The position numbers and the translations under genes are program-made. A DNA stretch of 64,000 nt, taken from positions 125,152 through 189,151 of the forward strand of contig ML986675.1 of NCBI GenBank assembly GCA_010094045.1. Direction: 5' to 3'. A model generated the notes under the pieces. It was not told the origin of the DNA. It made no database searches and saw nothing but the letters and a program-made list of their open reading frames with translations. Shown here one piece after another: positions 11,095-21,593 of this stretch. The stretch is from Lojkania enalia (lineage: Eukaryota; Ascomycota; Dothideomycetes; Pleosporales). Each line of letters starts with the position of its first letter. The stretch's first letter is position 1.

Positions 11095-11988
11095 CTACTT
11101 TAGATAACCCATGCCTAACCCCATTCCACTTAATCTCCCCAGAGGCTCTGCACTCCTTGGCCTCGCGGGTCTAGGATCACTAATCATCCCCTTGTCAACC
11201 CAAGGAGCAACATCGTCAACATCCTTCCTCTCCCTCAAGAACCCCGGTTTCGGCACACTGAGCAAACCATTCTCCAGCCAAGCCGTCCTGGGCTTGCTGA
11301 TACTCCCTTTATCTAACCATCCAGCCTCAAACTGCTTCTCATCAGCGTCTTTGCCACTCCCGTGACTACCCTGGCTCTCGCGATTACTGCGTCGCGACGG
11401 AGCGCGAGAGTCGGGCCCGTCGCCAAAGATCCGGAATCCGAGGCGGGAGCCCAGCTTCGAGCGGCGAATTGGAATCTCGGAGACGTCGATGCGGCGGCGA
11501 CGATAGAGCCATATGCCGAGTGCGACGAAGAGAGAGACTATGATTACAGCTCCGCCAGCGATCCCAGCGATTGCGCCTGCACTTAATGGGAATGTTGACG
11601 GTTCGGTTCGGATGGGTGTCGGAGCGGGATTCGGATTGAGCCCTATTTCGTTTCCAGGGTTTGCGTCGCTAGTCGAGCCTGTGTTCAGATTTGTAGGCTG
11701 TGGTACAGGTGCGGGTGCTGGCGGCACGGCACTCGGGGAGCTGCTGATGATGATGCTTCCGGTGGCCGTTGCGGAAGGCGTTGTGGAGGGAGTGACTGGT
11801 CTTGGTGGCGGCTGGCTCTTCACTGGTGCCGGTTCGTTACCAGTCTCTCCTGTTCTGTCTGGGATAGCTTGGCGGTTGTGGAGTTGGACGTGGTTTATTG
11901 TATACGCGGGGAAGGGGGTCGCGCTGGCGGTAGAGCATATCGAAATGATTATGAACGTAATATAAAGGGCTAGAGTCGACGAGCGCAT
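11095..11988 (-). CDS. Single-pass membrane protein with signal peptide and Pro/Ser/Thr-rich ectodomain
   Basis: 297 aa. The open frame extends about 470 bases further upstream, but ATG 11988 is chosen because it begins a clear signal peptide (MRSSTLALYITFIIISICSTASA). A Pro/Ser/Thr-rich ectodomain (about 45-130) suggests O-glycosylation. It is followed by a transmembrane helix (about 145-170; AGAIAGIAGGAVIIVSLFVA) and a stop-transfer RRRR. The cytoplasmic tail is rich in Ser/Arg and repeats a WLDKG/WLENG/WVDKG-type motif (about 230-275), each followed by S-[IV]-[SP]-[KD]-P. This architecture is common in fungal surface or wall-sensor-like proteins. I do not recognise a named family, so sensing is only an inference. 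It lacks the Cys-rich WSC domain of Wsc sensors. Confidence 0.75.
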   Translation of the reverse strand: MRSSTLALYITFIIISICSTASATPFPAYTINHVQLHNRQAIPDRTGETGNEPAPVKSQPPPRPVTPSTTPSATATGSIIISSSPSAVPPAPAPVPQPTNLNTGSTSDANPGNEIGLNPNPAPTPIRTEPSTFPLSAGAIAGIAGGAVIIVSLFVALGIWLYRRRRIDVSEIPIRRSKLGSRLGFRIFGDGPDSRAPSRRSNRESQGSHGSGKDADEKQFEAGWLDKGSISKPRTAWLENGLLSVPKPGFLRERKDVDDVAPWVDKGMISDPRPARPRSAEPLGRLSGMGLGMGYLK

Positions 11989-13106
11989 AGATGGGAAGAT
12001 CAAACACGGCGGCGGCTTAGTTACGTAGGCTTCATATCCCGGCTGCTTTGAAGGCGCCGTGGGATTTGAATCTATCGAAGGGATGCACGACTGGGTTGAT
12101 GACCCATTGTTGAAATATTTCGATAGGGGATGAGGTGTAAAGACTTTAGAGTACTGCACCAGCTCTGCGCCCTTATTGCATGGCGTTGCTCTACCAGGCC
12201 ATGATCTATTCATAATCAGCGTTAGTGCTGCTCTAAATGCTTGATGGGGAACATACGTTGACTTCACTCTTCTTGCCGCCTTGCGCTGGGATTCTGATTT
12301 ATGTGAATTTAATGACTTAAGTTGGCCACATCGAAGATGGTGAGAGGTGTAGTTGACACCTGATTCGCAGCCACCTGCGCACGAGGCGCGAGTGGAACTG
12401 AAACATCGCCAAGAGTAAGTTGGCATGATGTTCTGGAAACTGTGGAGCCGGAGCAACTCAAATAGTGTAAACTATCAGAATTCAGGGCCGATCGCAAGTA
12501 AGATTATTGACCGTACTCGAAATGAGCGCGAAAGAATAATGAGAATATGTCGCAAACCTTTGGGCATTTGTGGTCGAGGCATACTGGCAAAATATTAGAG
12601 CCGCCGTCAAGTGGCGATTTCCGCTGCATCACAGCCGCATATCGATGGCAGAAGAGCCGCACCCTGAATCAAGATTCATCCAGTGCTGAACCCCAGTTTA
12701 TCCAACGTGGTCGATGATTCGGAAAGATTATCTCGGCAATAACCGAGGCGCGCAAATCTGGGGTAAACTCGATGCATGAACGGGCGTCAAGCAGCTCGCA
12801 TCATCCGATGTCGCAGATTCAATTTTAGCCGCACGTGCTAGGGTAATATGTGCGGTACTCGGGGCTACATCGTTCTAGAAAAGAATTCACGGATTTCTCG
12901 AAAAATATCAATTTGGTTAAGAGTATACCGTTGTAGACAATGGAAGTCGCTTCGGTTGAATTGCATAAAACCGCAGGAAGCTCGCCGGTCCTAGAGGCAT
13001 GGAAGCTCCGGATTATATTCTGGGGTTTGCCAGATGCATTGTCGCAGAAGGAAATGAAAGATGTAAAAGACCTCACAGGAAATATTCAGCAACGGAGAGA
13101 TTTCGC
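11989..13106. other. Intergenic, no gene supported
   Basis: Contains the upstream extension of the membrane-protein frame, which lacks family resemblance, and the 3' flank of the sulfite oxidase gene. Small frames such as 12940-13314 lie over the sulfite oxidase end and are not credible. Confidence 0.4.
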
Positions 13107-14983
13107 TCACTCCTCCGGATCACGGCCGCCTCTTTTCCTCATTGCCTCAATATACTCTTCATCAGTTTCTAAGTCTATCTCAAGAGGATGCGTGATTGGC
13201 ACCATCGGAATGCCTTTAGATTCCATGGCGGTGAGGCGTTTGGCAGTCTCCGGCTTGGCCTTGTTAATGCTATATATTTTGATGCGACTACATCGCGTTA
13301 GCAATTATACCTGAACAGTCTAGATCGAGAATAGGCTCCTCCTTACTGGCATGAGGAGGTGACATGCAGATCCCAGTTCCTGATATTGGTCAGCCCATCT
13401 TTCTAGAAATGTGGCCTGTGCATTATATACCATGCACTCCGAACATAAGTCGGTTGGGTCTATCAACACGGTCAGCCATAATTGCGTGTCGGAGCTGAGG
13501 AAACCCACATTCAAAGCATTGTCCCAGCATCTCACACAAAACTCAAGCCAGCCTTCAGCATCAACCGGCATCTCGAATTCCCATGTGCGCCAACCATGGA
13601 AGTATTTCTTACTCAGCTTGTCATAAGGCACTTCATACCAGATGCTCCCGCCATCTCCGCTGACTTCAACCCTTTCAGGCCAACCGTTTCCGCTATATGC
13701 CCACCCAGTCAGCTTAATCCTTCCATCGTGGATGATTTGATCATGGTTAATCGGTGTCATTATAGCACTAGATACTGGCATCGTCTGGATACTGAATCCA
13801 TTGCTGTACGTTGCGTTTTGTTTCCCAATCTGGGGTGTGTAGTAAATGTACTCCTTCATTTGGACCGGCGCCATGCTCGGGTTTTCGATGATGTTGATCC
13901 TGGTGAGCCATTTGGTACTTCGCGCTCCAATGTATCCGAAGACCACCACTCGAAGAGGATATCCGTGAATCCTTGGCAGAGGTTCTCCGTTCATTTCCCA
14001 CGCAAGCATAATCTCATTGACTTTCATCTTGCGCACCGGAGCCGACACCCCATAGTTGTAGATGTGGCCTTTCTTAAAGTATGTATCGGCACCAAAGAAC
14101 TCTAGATGCTTGCCGCCATCCCTCAAACCACCGCAGTATTTGATGACCTTCTTGAGACTGACCCCAGTATATCTAGCGGTGCCAATAGCACCTTCACCCC
14201 AAGGAGCGTTGATAAGCTCATCACCGTCGCCTGGGTACTCATGTATCTGCTCAATCCTTCGAGTGCCCGAGCATTGTAGAGTTACAACTGTAGACATTCG
14301 AGGGAATAGAGACTCATCTTTGAGTTCCTTCAGAGTGATCTTCTTGGGAGTGTTGACGAGCCCTTCGACTTCAAAGAAATAATCTTCCTCATTAATCTCA
14401 GGGATGCCGCCATGATTTCGAACGAAGTGATCGGTGTTAGTTGTGATTTCATTCTATCCAGTTAGCGAAAGGCGAATAAATATTTGTACTACTAAGCATC
14501 AACACCAACCTTAACTAATCGATCCTATACTATGTTTAGTGACACCTTAATACGCTATAAATGCATGCTTACCCGTGGCGGTTCACCATTGTATGGAAAC
14601 TGCAACACATGGATCATGTCAGGACTCTTTTCCTTCAGGACATATTTCCAAGAGATGTCGGGAATGTCTTTCAGCGTTTTCCCCATCGCATAATGATAGT
14701 ACTTCCAGCGTACGCCTTCCAAAATAGGGTTCGTATCCGGTAGCGGCAGGAATTGAAATTCTGGCGGCTATAGGAAAGCTCATCAGCCCGTCGGGTAGAT
14801 CGATTGATGGGAAAGGCTTGCCTTCGGAAAGTCATATTTGGCCAAAACGTCCTCAGCTTGCTTCTTCTTTTCAGGGTATTTCTCCCATTCCACATACCCG
14901 CTCCAGCCGGGGAGCTCTTCTGGGAAGTTTGGTACCTCGCCCTGCTGTTGAAAGGGCAATGCATATGGCTCAGCAGGCGCCAT
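13107..14983 (-). CDS. Sulfite oxidase-type molybdopterin enzyme, six exons
   Basis: Model on the minus strand: 14983-14822, 14767-14573, 14524-14510, 14453-13509, 13402-13347, 13287-13107, giving 517 aa with all junctions in phase. The Moco domain shows HFVRNHGGIP, then LQCSGTRR with the predicted Mo-ligand Cys at about residue 185, and IHGYPLRVVVFGYIGARSTKWL. The dimerisation domain follows (ITLTGWAYSGNGWPERVEVS-like text, then LEFCVRCWDNALN). The C-terminus reads HVTSSCHRIKIYSINKAKP. There is no heme b5 or FAD domain, so this is the short fungal sulfite oxidase type and not nitrate reductase. It oxidises sulfite to sulfate, probably in mitochondria or cytosol. Intron 1 looks like a GC-AG intron (AAG/gcaagc). 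Exon 3 is only 15 nt, encoding DRLVK. The 106-nt intron before exon 5 is the least certain part, because the encoded KDGLTNIRNWDLH departs from the usual TQP..VRSAWNWDLH. Confidence 0.85.
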
Positions 14984-16738
14984 TTCTATTGTTGATTTTC
15001 ACGATTTCTAGTTTTCTTCTGCTCAGGTTTGAGGCTTTGCTGGGGGTCCACGTTCTTATGAATTGTACAAGACTAGGGACAGGGGCTAGCTATTACAATT
15101 TCTGGATGCATTAGACTATGATGATGAGGGCGCGCACAATAACGCAGTGTAATTGGCGCAATAAGCCACTGTAATCAACCGCTAAGCATGAAGGAGGCAT
15201 AACAAATGCATCGCTAGACTAGGAACAATAGTTTTGCGCGAATGAGCGCAGGATAGAAAAGCAGGCCCTCGATAGCTCAATCTCTGTTAATGCACATCTG
15301 CGTCACCATGGCAAATAGTGAGGGGGTTTACAAGGATGGTCTAAGTTAAAAAGCGTTGAGGGGCACTCAGGAGGAGCTTCCAGCAAATTGGAAAGGGCGG
15401 GTTGGTGAATAAGTCTGCGTCTTTCTTAGTAATTTGCTGAGTCCCTAATTGCCTATCGCAACTATACGTCACGGCCTTCTATCTGAACTATGCCCGTTCC
15501 TTCGCAGAATGCTCGCAATCTCGGTCATAGGGCTTCCCATGCTCCGGCCAATTCAGAGCATGTTAGTTACATACAGGCGCTCTGAGTGAAGCCAAAGAGT
15601 ATGCTATCGCAAGGGCTAATGGGCTATATGAAATGCCGAATCAACATAAAGCTTAATACGGTGATGAAGTAGTGATGATAGGATGGCGTTGAATGGCTGG
15701 ACCTGAATCCAGGAGCCAGCTCGCAAGACCGTTTTTCCATGCCGATGTCAACCGCAATGGACTAGCGTTATCTCAACTGCCTCTTCCTACCGGGGTTGAC
15801 GACAAACATCATCAATAATATTCTCTTCATTGGGTCAGAAGTCATATTTCTATTTCGAACTGCTGCATGCTCTGAAAAAAAAAAAAAAAAAAAAAAAAAA
15901 GCCTCTTCTTCTGCACCAGCCTTTTATTCCCCGGACGTTTCCAAAGCTAGTATTTCCTTGCCCCCATACAGAGAGCACATGATAAACAGCAATTCAAGCA
16001 ATTATGATAGCATATCATCAGTCATTATCTACCACTTCGGCCGATTAAGCTTTGCTCCCTGTTAGGATATCTCGAAGAAACATCAATTTACGTAACAGCA
16101 GTCTATGAGGAGCACCTGCAACTGAGACAGACTCCGCTGAGCTCTTCATCAGTTGGCAACATTTGCGACAGTGAGCCGTACAATGATCGCGGTACCAAAT
16201 TCCAAACGAATTCAATCACGAGGGTTCTTCAGCTTATGCAACCTTGATATCTATACTACAGCGGCGTGGGACTCTGCTCTGGTCGATGCAAACCTCTTGT
16301 ACGGCGTATGGCCCCCAAAGGCATCTTATCCAGCAAATTCAGAATTCTATTATGACCCGTGCGCGTAAGGGTTATGACATAATGAGGCCATATTTCTCTC
16401 AGTCTGTCATTCGTCTTGAGGCAGAATGCGTCGTAAGAAGTTCTGTCTTCGCAATCAGGATAATTTTACTATCAAACCGAAATTCAGAATTAAGGCAACC
16501 TCTTTTACCTCTCGAGTCGGCAAGATTTCGGTATTGGAGACCGCCAATCAATGATATGGTTAATTCAGTCCAAGCGCCGGTCCTCGTTTGTATTTCGGCG
16601 GTGTTCTATTACCTAGGTATAGCTCCTGACACGATCATGAGACTATGGTTGTTATGAAGGTAGCGCAGTATCCAAATCCGGTTCTTATTTGACATTTGAC
16701 TGCTCCTAATATTTTACTTATACCAGGTCCTACGCGGG
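14984..16738. other. Intergenic, no gene supported
   Basis: Divergent upstream region between the sulfite oxidase (minus) and acyl-CoA oxidase (plus) genes. Frames at 16153-16657 have no family resemblance. Apart from the A-run listed separately, nothing stands out. Confidence 0.4.
15875..15900. repeat. Poly-A tract of 26 bases
   Basis: An uninterrupted A homopolymer in intergenic DNA. It could be the tail of a retroposed copy, but no element is recognisable next to it. Confidence 0.85.
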
Positions 16739-19266
16739 ATGCAAATAGAGAACACGTCCAGAACCGATATATCAAGTGATGTGGCAAAGTTGGCCAATAC
16801 GCTGGATACATATATATACACCCCGTAGACTCCAAGAAGAAGGATTGGAAAGCTCTCCCCTGATTTATTCAAGAATGATAATGAAGCTGGCATTGAATAT
16901 TCCTACCTTTTCAGCACCAAATAGACCGACAATGCTGATGGAAAAGGCGAGGCATGCTGGTACTTTCAGCTCCTTTGAATTGACCTGCTTTATATATGGA
17001 GGGTAATATAGCCAACCTCCGAGACTTCCCTCACTGACTATTCGCAGGGAGAGTGTTGTCATCGAGCGAAGGGCAGCATTGGGGCGAATAGAGAATCTCC
17101 TTGGCGCACACGATACTTCGAAACTTCCTCACCCATATGGCAACACGAACAGAGAGGAAGCATTTTTGGAAGGGCTTAGATGGGGTAAAGCTGCATTCGA
17201 GGATGGTATGAAGCATAATCATGACTTCTTTGACTTTCTCACTCCTCGATATACCCTCTCAAACGCAAGGTATGAGCGTACACCTCCAACTAGACGTAAC
17301 GATAAACATTTGTCATCGCTTTAGAGTCAATTCAAGGAAAGCAATACTGCCATCTCACTCCTTGTACGAAAATTCTACTGACCAGTTTGTATGTAGCCCA
17401 TTTGGTATGACAAAAGCAATGTTTGAGCCAACATTACGATTTTGCGCCTCCGCAGAGCAGCAATCGCGATGGCTCCCTCTTTCCAGCTCAGGCAAAATAA
17501 TTGGGGCATATGCCCAGACCGAACTTGGACATGGCTCGTTTGTACGTGGTATCGAGACTACAGCCACTTATGACCGAGAAACAGATGAGTTCGTCATCAA
17601 TTCTGCAACACTAACTTCAATCAAGTTCTGGCCCGGTGCGTTGGGATTTTCTTGCACACACGCTATCGTCGTCGCGCGTCTCATCACCAACTCGCAAGAT
17701 CACGGTCCGCACCATTTTATGGTTCAACTACGTTCACTTGAGGATGGAACGCCATTGCCAGGGATAAGTCTTGGTGATGTTGGCCTGAAGTTGTCGTAAG
17801 TCGTATCAAGCTTCATCCTTCTCTGCATTACAAGACTGCTAACCGGAGCCATAGCTATAATGAAACCTGTAATGGCTTCGCTTCATTCGATCATGTGCGC
17901 ATTCCTCGTACGGAAATGCTCATGGGATATGCTAAAGTTGCCCGTAACGGATCCTACGAAAGAAGGGGGCATCCACAGCTTCTGTATTCTACGATGCTAA
18001 TGGCACGCGGGGCTATTACCAAAGGCAAGAGACTCTCTCTTAAGGTTTCCTCGTCAATGTGCTAACCATTGTGAAGTTGCCACTTTTCAGCTCGCCCAAG
18101 CTGTGACAATCGCGACCAGATACTCGGTCGTCAGAGAACAAGGTCCCGGGCCGGACACACTATCCTCTTTCGAAACTTCAGTCATGTGGTATAAGTCGCA
18201 GCACTTCAGGATCTTCACCCTAATCGCAAAATCTTATGCAATGCTCTTCGCCTCGCGCACGTGCGATACGCAGTACGAAAAGCTTCGAGAGCAGCAGGAC
18301 AAAGGAAACGATATGTTTCTGCCATACACTCATAGTCTTACAGCTGGACTGAAGGCATGGTCGACCCAAATTGCCTCCGATGGAGCCGAGGATGCACGAA
18401 AATGCTGTGGTGGCCATGGCTATTTAATGATCGCGGGCTTAGGCGAGATTGTAGCTACTGTGACTGTCCTAGCTACTTTAGAAGGCGAGAATTATGTCAT
18501 GTGGCAACAAGTGTCACGATATCTCTTCAAGTGCCTGGATTACCTCGCTCAGGGGAAATCCATCGACCCGCAAATGGCTTACCTGAGGGACGGAAACCAG
18601 CAATTCTCAAGCAGCGGTCGCCCGCTCTCTCGGATGTCCTCTATAACCCTGGGTGCGACCTCGGAAGCGGATTTTGCCGATTCCAACATCCAGCTCGCAA
18701 TCTACCGCCATCGTGCCGTTCGACTAGCCCTCGCGGCTTACACTGCCGTAAAATCATCCAAAGAGAGCCCAGCTAATGTATGGAATGAGAACATGATGTC
18801 AATCATTGACGCCGCTAGGGCTCATATCGAATACATAGTCCTAAGATCCTTCATTGATCAGATACACAACCTCCCACCATCTATATCCCCTCCAGTAAAA
18901 TTAGTCTTAACGCGACTCTGCTCCTTGTTTGCGCTTTCGAACATCATCAATCCGGGAACAATTGGTGCCATCTCCTTCGTTGAGGACGGCTACCTTTCAT
19001 CCGACCAGCTGCAGACCATCCGCTCGCTCGTCAATGACTTACTGAAGCAGCTCATTCCGGATGCTATTGCGCTGACGGACGCTTGGGACTTCACTGACGC
19101 GAGCCTGTGCAGTGCTTTGGGCATGAAGGACGGCAATGTGTACGAGAACATTATGAATTGGGTAAATCAGTTGCCAATCAATGTAAGGGCCCGGGCGGAG
19201 AACAAGGGAGTCTTCCAGCCAGGATGGAGAGATTGGATTGACCCTTTCCTGAAGGCAAGGTTATAA
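16739..19266 (+). CDS. Acyl-CoA oxidase, peroxisomal, with probable one-base frameshift near its start
   Basis: Exons: 16739-17002, 17048-17269, 17397-17795, 17855-18044, 18091-19266. The protein (about 749 aa if the frameshift is discounted) has the acyl-CoA oxidase layout. The N-terminal helical region ends LTCFIYGG. A middle region carries the flavin and substrate motifs (GAYAQTELGHGSFVRGIETTA, then INSATLTSIKFWPG.LG). The helical C-terminal domains contain CCGGHGYL and LEGENYVMWQQVSRYL. The last three residues, ARL, fit a peroxisomal PTS1 signal. It performs the first, H2O2-producing step of peroxisomal beta-oxidation. The first about 28 codons (MQIENTSRTDISSDVAKLAN) and the following text (RRLQEEGLESSPLIYSR) lie in different frames. 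The switch falls at the TATATATACACCCC tract (16811-16824), where one base is extra. The true start and intron 4 (donor GTTTCC at 18045) are less certain. Confidence 0.82.
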
Positions 19267-20082
19267 TGGCCGTCCATTGCATGCTAGTTTGATATGGAAA
19301 GTGATACCGCAATCCGGTTTGAAATGGAGAATTAAATAGCAATCCACTTCGAATAGGAAGGGAGCTGCCTCCGTACTGTATTGTATAAAGCGGTGCAGTT
19401 CGCTATCCGCGGCATCGGGTCCGGGACATGGAATTGTGAAGCGGCTTTTGATCCACGTCAACGACGCCGTCGCTCCGGTCATTCCGGAAGCTATCCAGTG
19501 CATAATTAGATAGCTGTTAGGATGCTACAGAAGGAGCCCGCAGCAAGCGTCATTGTTGCTCCGCTGCCCCGTTCACTAGTGCCAAGCTATAACAACCGAT
19601 TTCGCGATAGCTGGTCTCTGGTGTTGAAGTGGGGTCGCGATATGGCACTTCAGCCAACAAGCTTTCCCTGCGAGCCGGTCGCCCCGCTCGCGGCGCACTG
19701 GCATCCTCCCAACTGTCGATGCCATTCCACGGCAGTTTCGGCTCACTTCAAGGAAGTATAGAAAAGATCCCTAGGTAGGCTGGCCTCCCGGATACAGGTC
19801 TTGGAGGGCTTTTAACAAGCCTTTTTCCATACTCGGCGCCGAGCATCATGAGCTGTCAACGCAGCCAATCACGGCGGACCGATCGGTGCCCATCTTCCTT
19901 GTTCGGGCTACTCGGATGATATTCAGCCTCCCAGAGGATGCGTCCTGACGTTGGCATGCCTAGACTCGACCTACACCCAGTTTCCTTCGAATACGGCGGC
20001 ATCGTCTGATACGTCTGGCTCAGCCCTCTATATCTGGCCACCATGCCCGCTCTATCGAATATACTCGCTTCACAGCTTCGCC
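19267..20082. other. Intergenic, no gene seen
   Basis: 3' flank of the acyl-CoA oxidase gene and promoter of the next gene. Short frames on both strands show no resemblance to known proteins. Confidence 0.4.
19865..19869 (+). promoter_or_regulatory. CCAAT box upstream of the 20083 gene
   Basis: The sequence agCCAATca lies about 215 bp upstream of ATG 20083 and matches the fungal HAP/CBC-complex binding core. The position is plausible, but a 5-base match is weak on its own. Confidence 0.35.
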
Positions 20083-21000
20083 ATGGAACAAGCACCTCCT
20101 TACTCACCAACAGCTTCATCCAGCGAGCGCCGTCTCCCGGCAGATTACCCCTCACCGTGGGATGAGCTCGCCACGCTCACACGCCCCAAGGCTACTACCA
20201 CACCGCCACGACACATTCCTCGAATCGATGCCTCGAACTTGCTCGAGGCGCAACATAATGCGCTCGCTCATGCATCTACAGCACCTCTCCCCTTCGAGCC
20301 ACCACCGCCCGGCTACACGCCGCTCGATGCGCTCGCCCAAAGCTTCCGCCTCGTCGGCTCCCTCATCTTCACCACCAAGACGAGCAACATGCCCCGCTAC
20401 CAGCTAATGCAAGAATTCTCGCGCTCGGGCCGCCCGCGACAGCTGCACATCCGGCGGCTCATGGGCAGCGAGACGCGGCGGCACTCGCTGTCCTCCTCGC
20501 CGCTCTACCCGCCGCAGGACATCGAGTTCGACCGCGACGGCACCATGTACAGCATCAGCAACACGAGCGAGATGCGTGGCCACCGGTCGTCGACGCTGGG
20601 CGGGATCGTCAAGTTGGAGAGTGGCGTAAGCCTGATTGGCGGAAGGTGGACGCGGATATGGCATTTGACCAAGAATGCGAGGAGGGATAGCTTGAATCCC
20701 GAGAACGATGCGCGGTTGAGGAAGTACGGCTATCATGCGGATGACGAGTGGGATAAGCGGTTACTGTTCTGCGTGAAGAGGGGGCGGTGGGAGGATGACA
20801 AGGGGCGCTATGTTGCAGTTGAGGTCGACGGAGAGAAGGGAGGGCGGGATGGATGGGGGAAGGGGTTTGAGATAGTGGTGGAGATGAGTGCGCCGAGGAA
20901 GGACTTGCTGGTTAGTTGCTGGGTGATGAAGGTCTGGACGGGCGAGGGGTTGAGGTGGGAGGGCGATGTGAGGGACTGGAGGGATCAATACCAGGTCTGA
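20083..21000 (+). CDS. Conserved-looking fungal protein of unknown function (305 aa)
   Basis: Intact single-exon frame. ATG 20083 is chosen over the in-frame ATG at 19951 because it has a strong context (cgccATGg) and the 44 residues before it look non-coding. The N-terminal third is Pro/Ser/Thr-rich and probably disordered. From about residue 95 a compact region begins (GYTPLDALAQSFRLVGSLIFTTKTSNMPRYQL..). The C-terminal half is basic, with alternating Trp and charged residues (GGRWTRIWHLTK, KRLLFCVKRGRWED, VSCWVMKVW), suggesting a beta-rich domain. There is no signal peptide, membrane helix or catalytic motif. I do not recognise the family. Confidence 0.72.
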   Translation: MEQAPPYSPTASSSERRLPADYPSPWDELATLTRPKATTTPPRHIPRIDASNLLEAQHNALAHASTAPLPFEPPPPGYTPLDALAQSFRLVGSLIFTTKTSNMPRYQLMQEFSRSGRPRQLHIRRLMGSETRRHSLSSSPLYPPQDIEFDRDGTMYSISNTSEMRGHRSSTLGGIVKLESGVSLIGGRWTRIWHLTKNARRDSLNPENDARLRKYGYHADDEWDKRLLFCVKRGRWEDDKGRYVAVEVDGEKGGRDGWGKGFEIVVEMSAPRKDLLVSCWVMKVWTGEGLRWEGDVRDWRDQYQV

Positions 21001-21593
21001 GTGCGTATGGAGGTATGGTATGTATAGTAGATCTGGGTGGTGTTTGATAGATGGTTATCGTGGCGCGCACGACATGGTATTATTGGAAATGCCCTGGACC
21101 ATAGCATTCGATACCCGCTTGAATAGAGCCGCAACCACGGATAGTGCGGAAGATTGGGGGCCTCTTCCATTGTTCTCCCAGTAGCCCAGGTGGCGGCAGA
21201 GGAGTGGCTAGTAGGCGACCCCTTGCGCGGCTTGACGGCTGGACCCCGCAAGAAAATGGACGCCGAAACCGTGTAGTCAATCTGCCCAAGTACTGTTGCA
21301 ACGCTCTGGCTCCATACGCAGTTGCGTCAAGACATGGTTTTCCGCCCGCGCCTAGTCCGCAGTGGTTGTTGCTTGCTCCCTCGTGTGCTCTAGGCCTGAC
21401 GATGGCGCTGAAGGGCCAAGACGGAAGCGGCAAGTGATATCTGACGCCGGGCCTCCCTCTCCTTAACCCCTTCTAGCGCCCTCGGAATCCCGCAGACACC
21501 GTCGCCATATTCTGATATCGCCCATGAGATGACCTTGCGACATCTCGTGCCGCTTCAGCACTGCGCGCAGCCGACAATTCCCTCGTCGTAGCC
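21001..21593. other. Intergenic, no gene seen
   Basis: Downstream flank of the preceding gene and promoter region of the GT31-like gene. Frames on both strands at 21080-21437 overlap each other and look spurious. Confidence 0.4.

Noticed and set aside
11989..12456. In-frame 156-residue upstream extension of the membrane-protein gene
   Set aside because: It would bury the signal peptide and has no family-like text; the ATG at the signal peptide is better.
19951..20082. Upstream ATG for the 305-aa protein
   Set aside because: Weak context and no coding character; ATG 20083 has a strong Kozak-like context.
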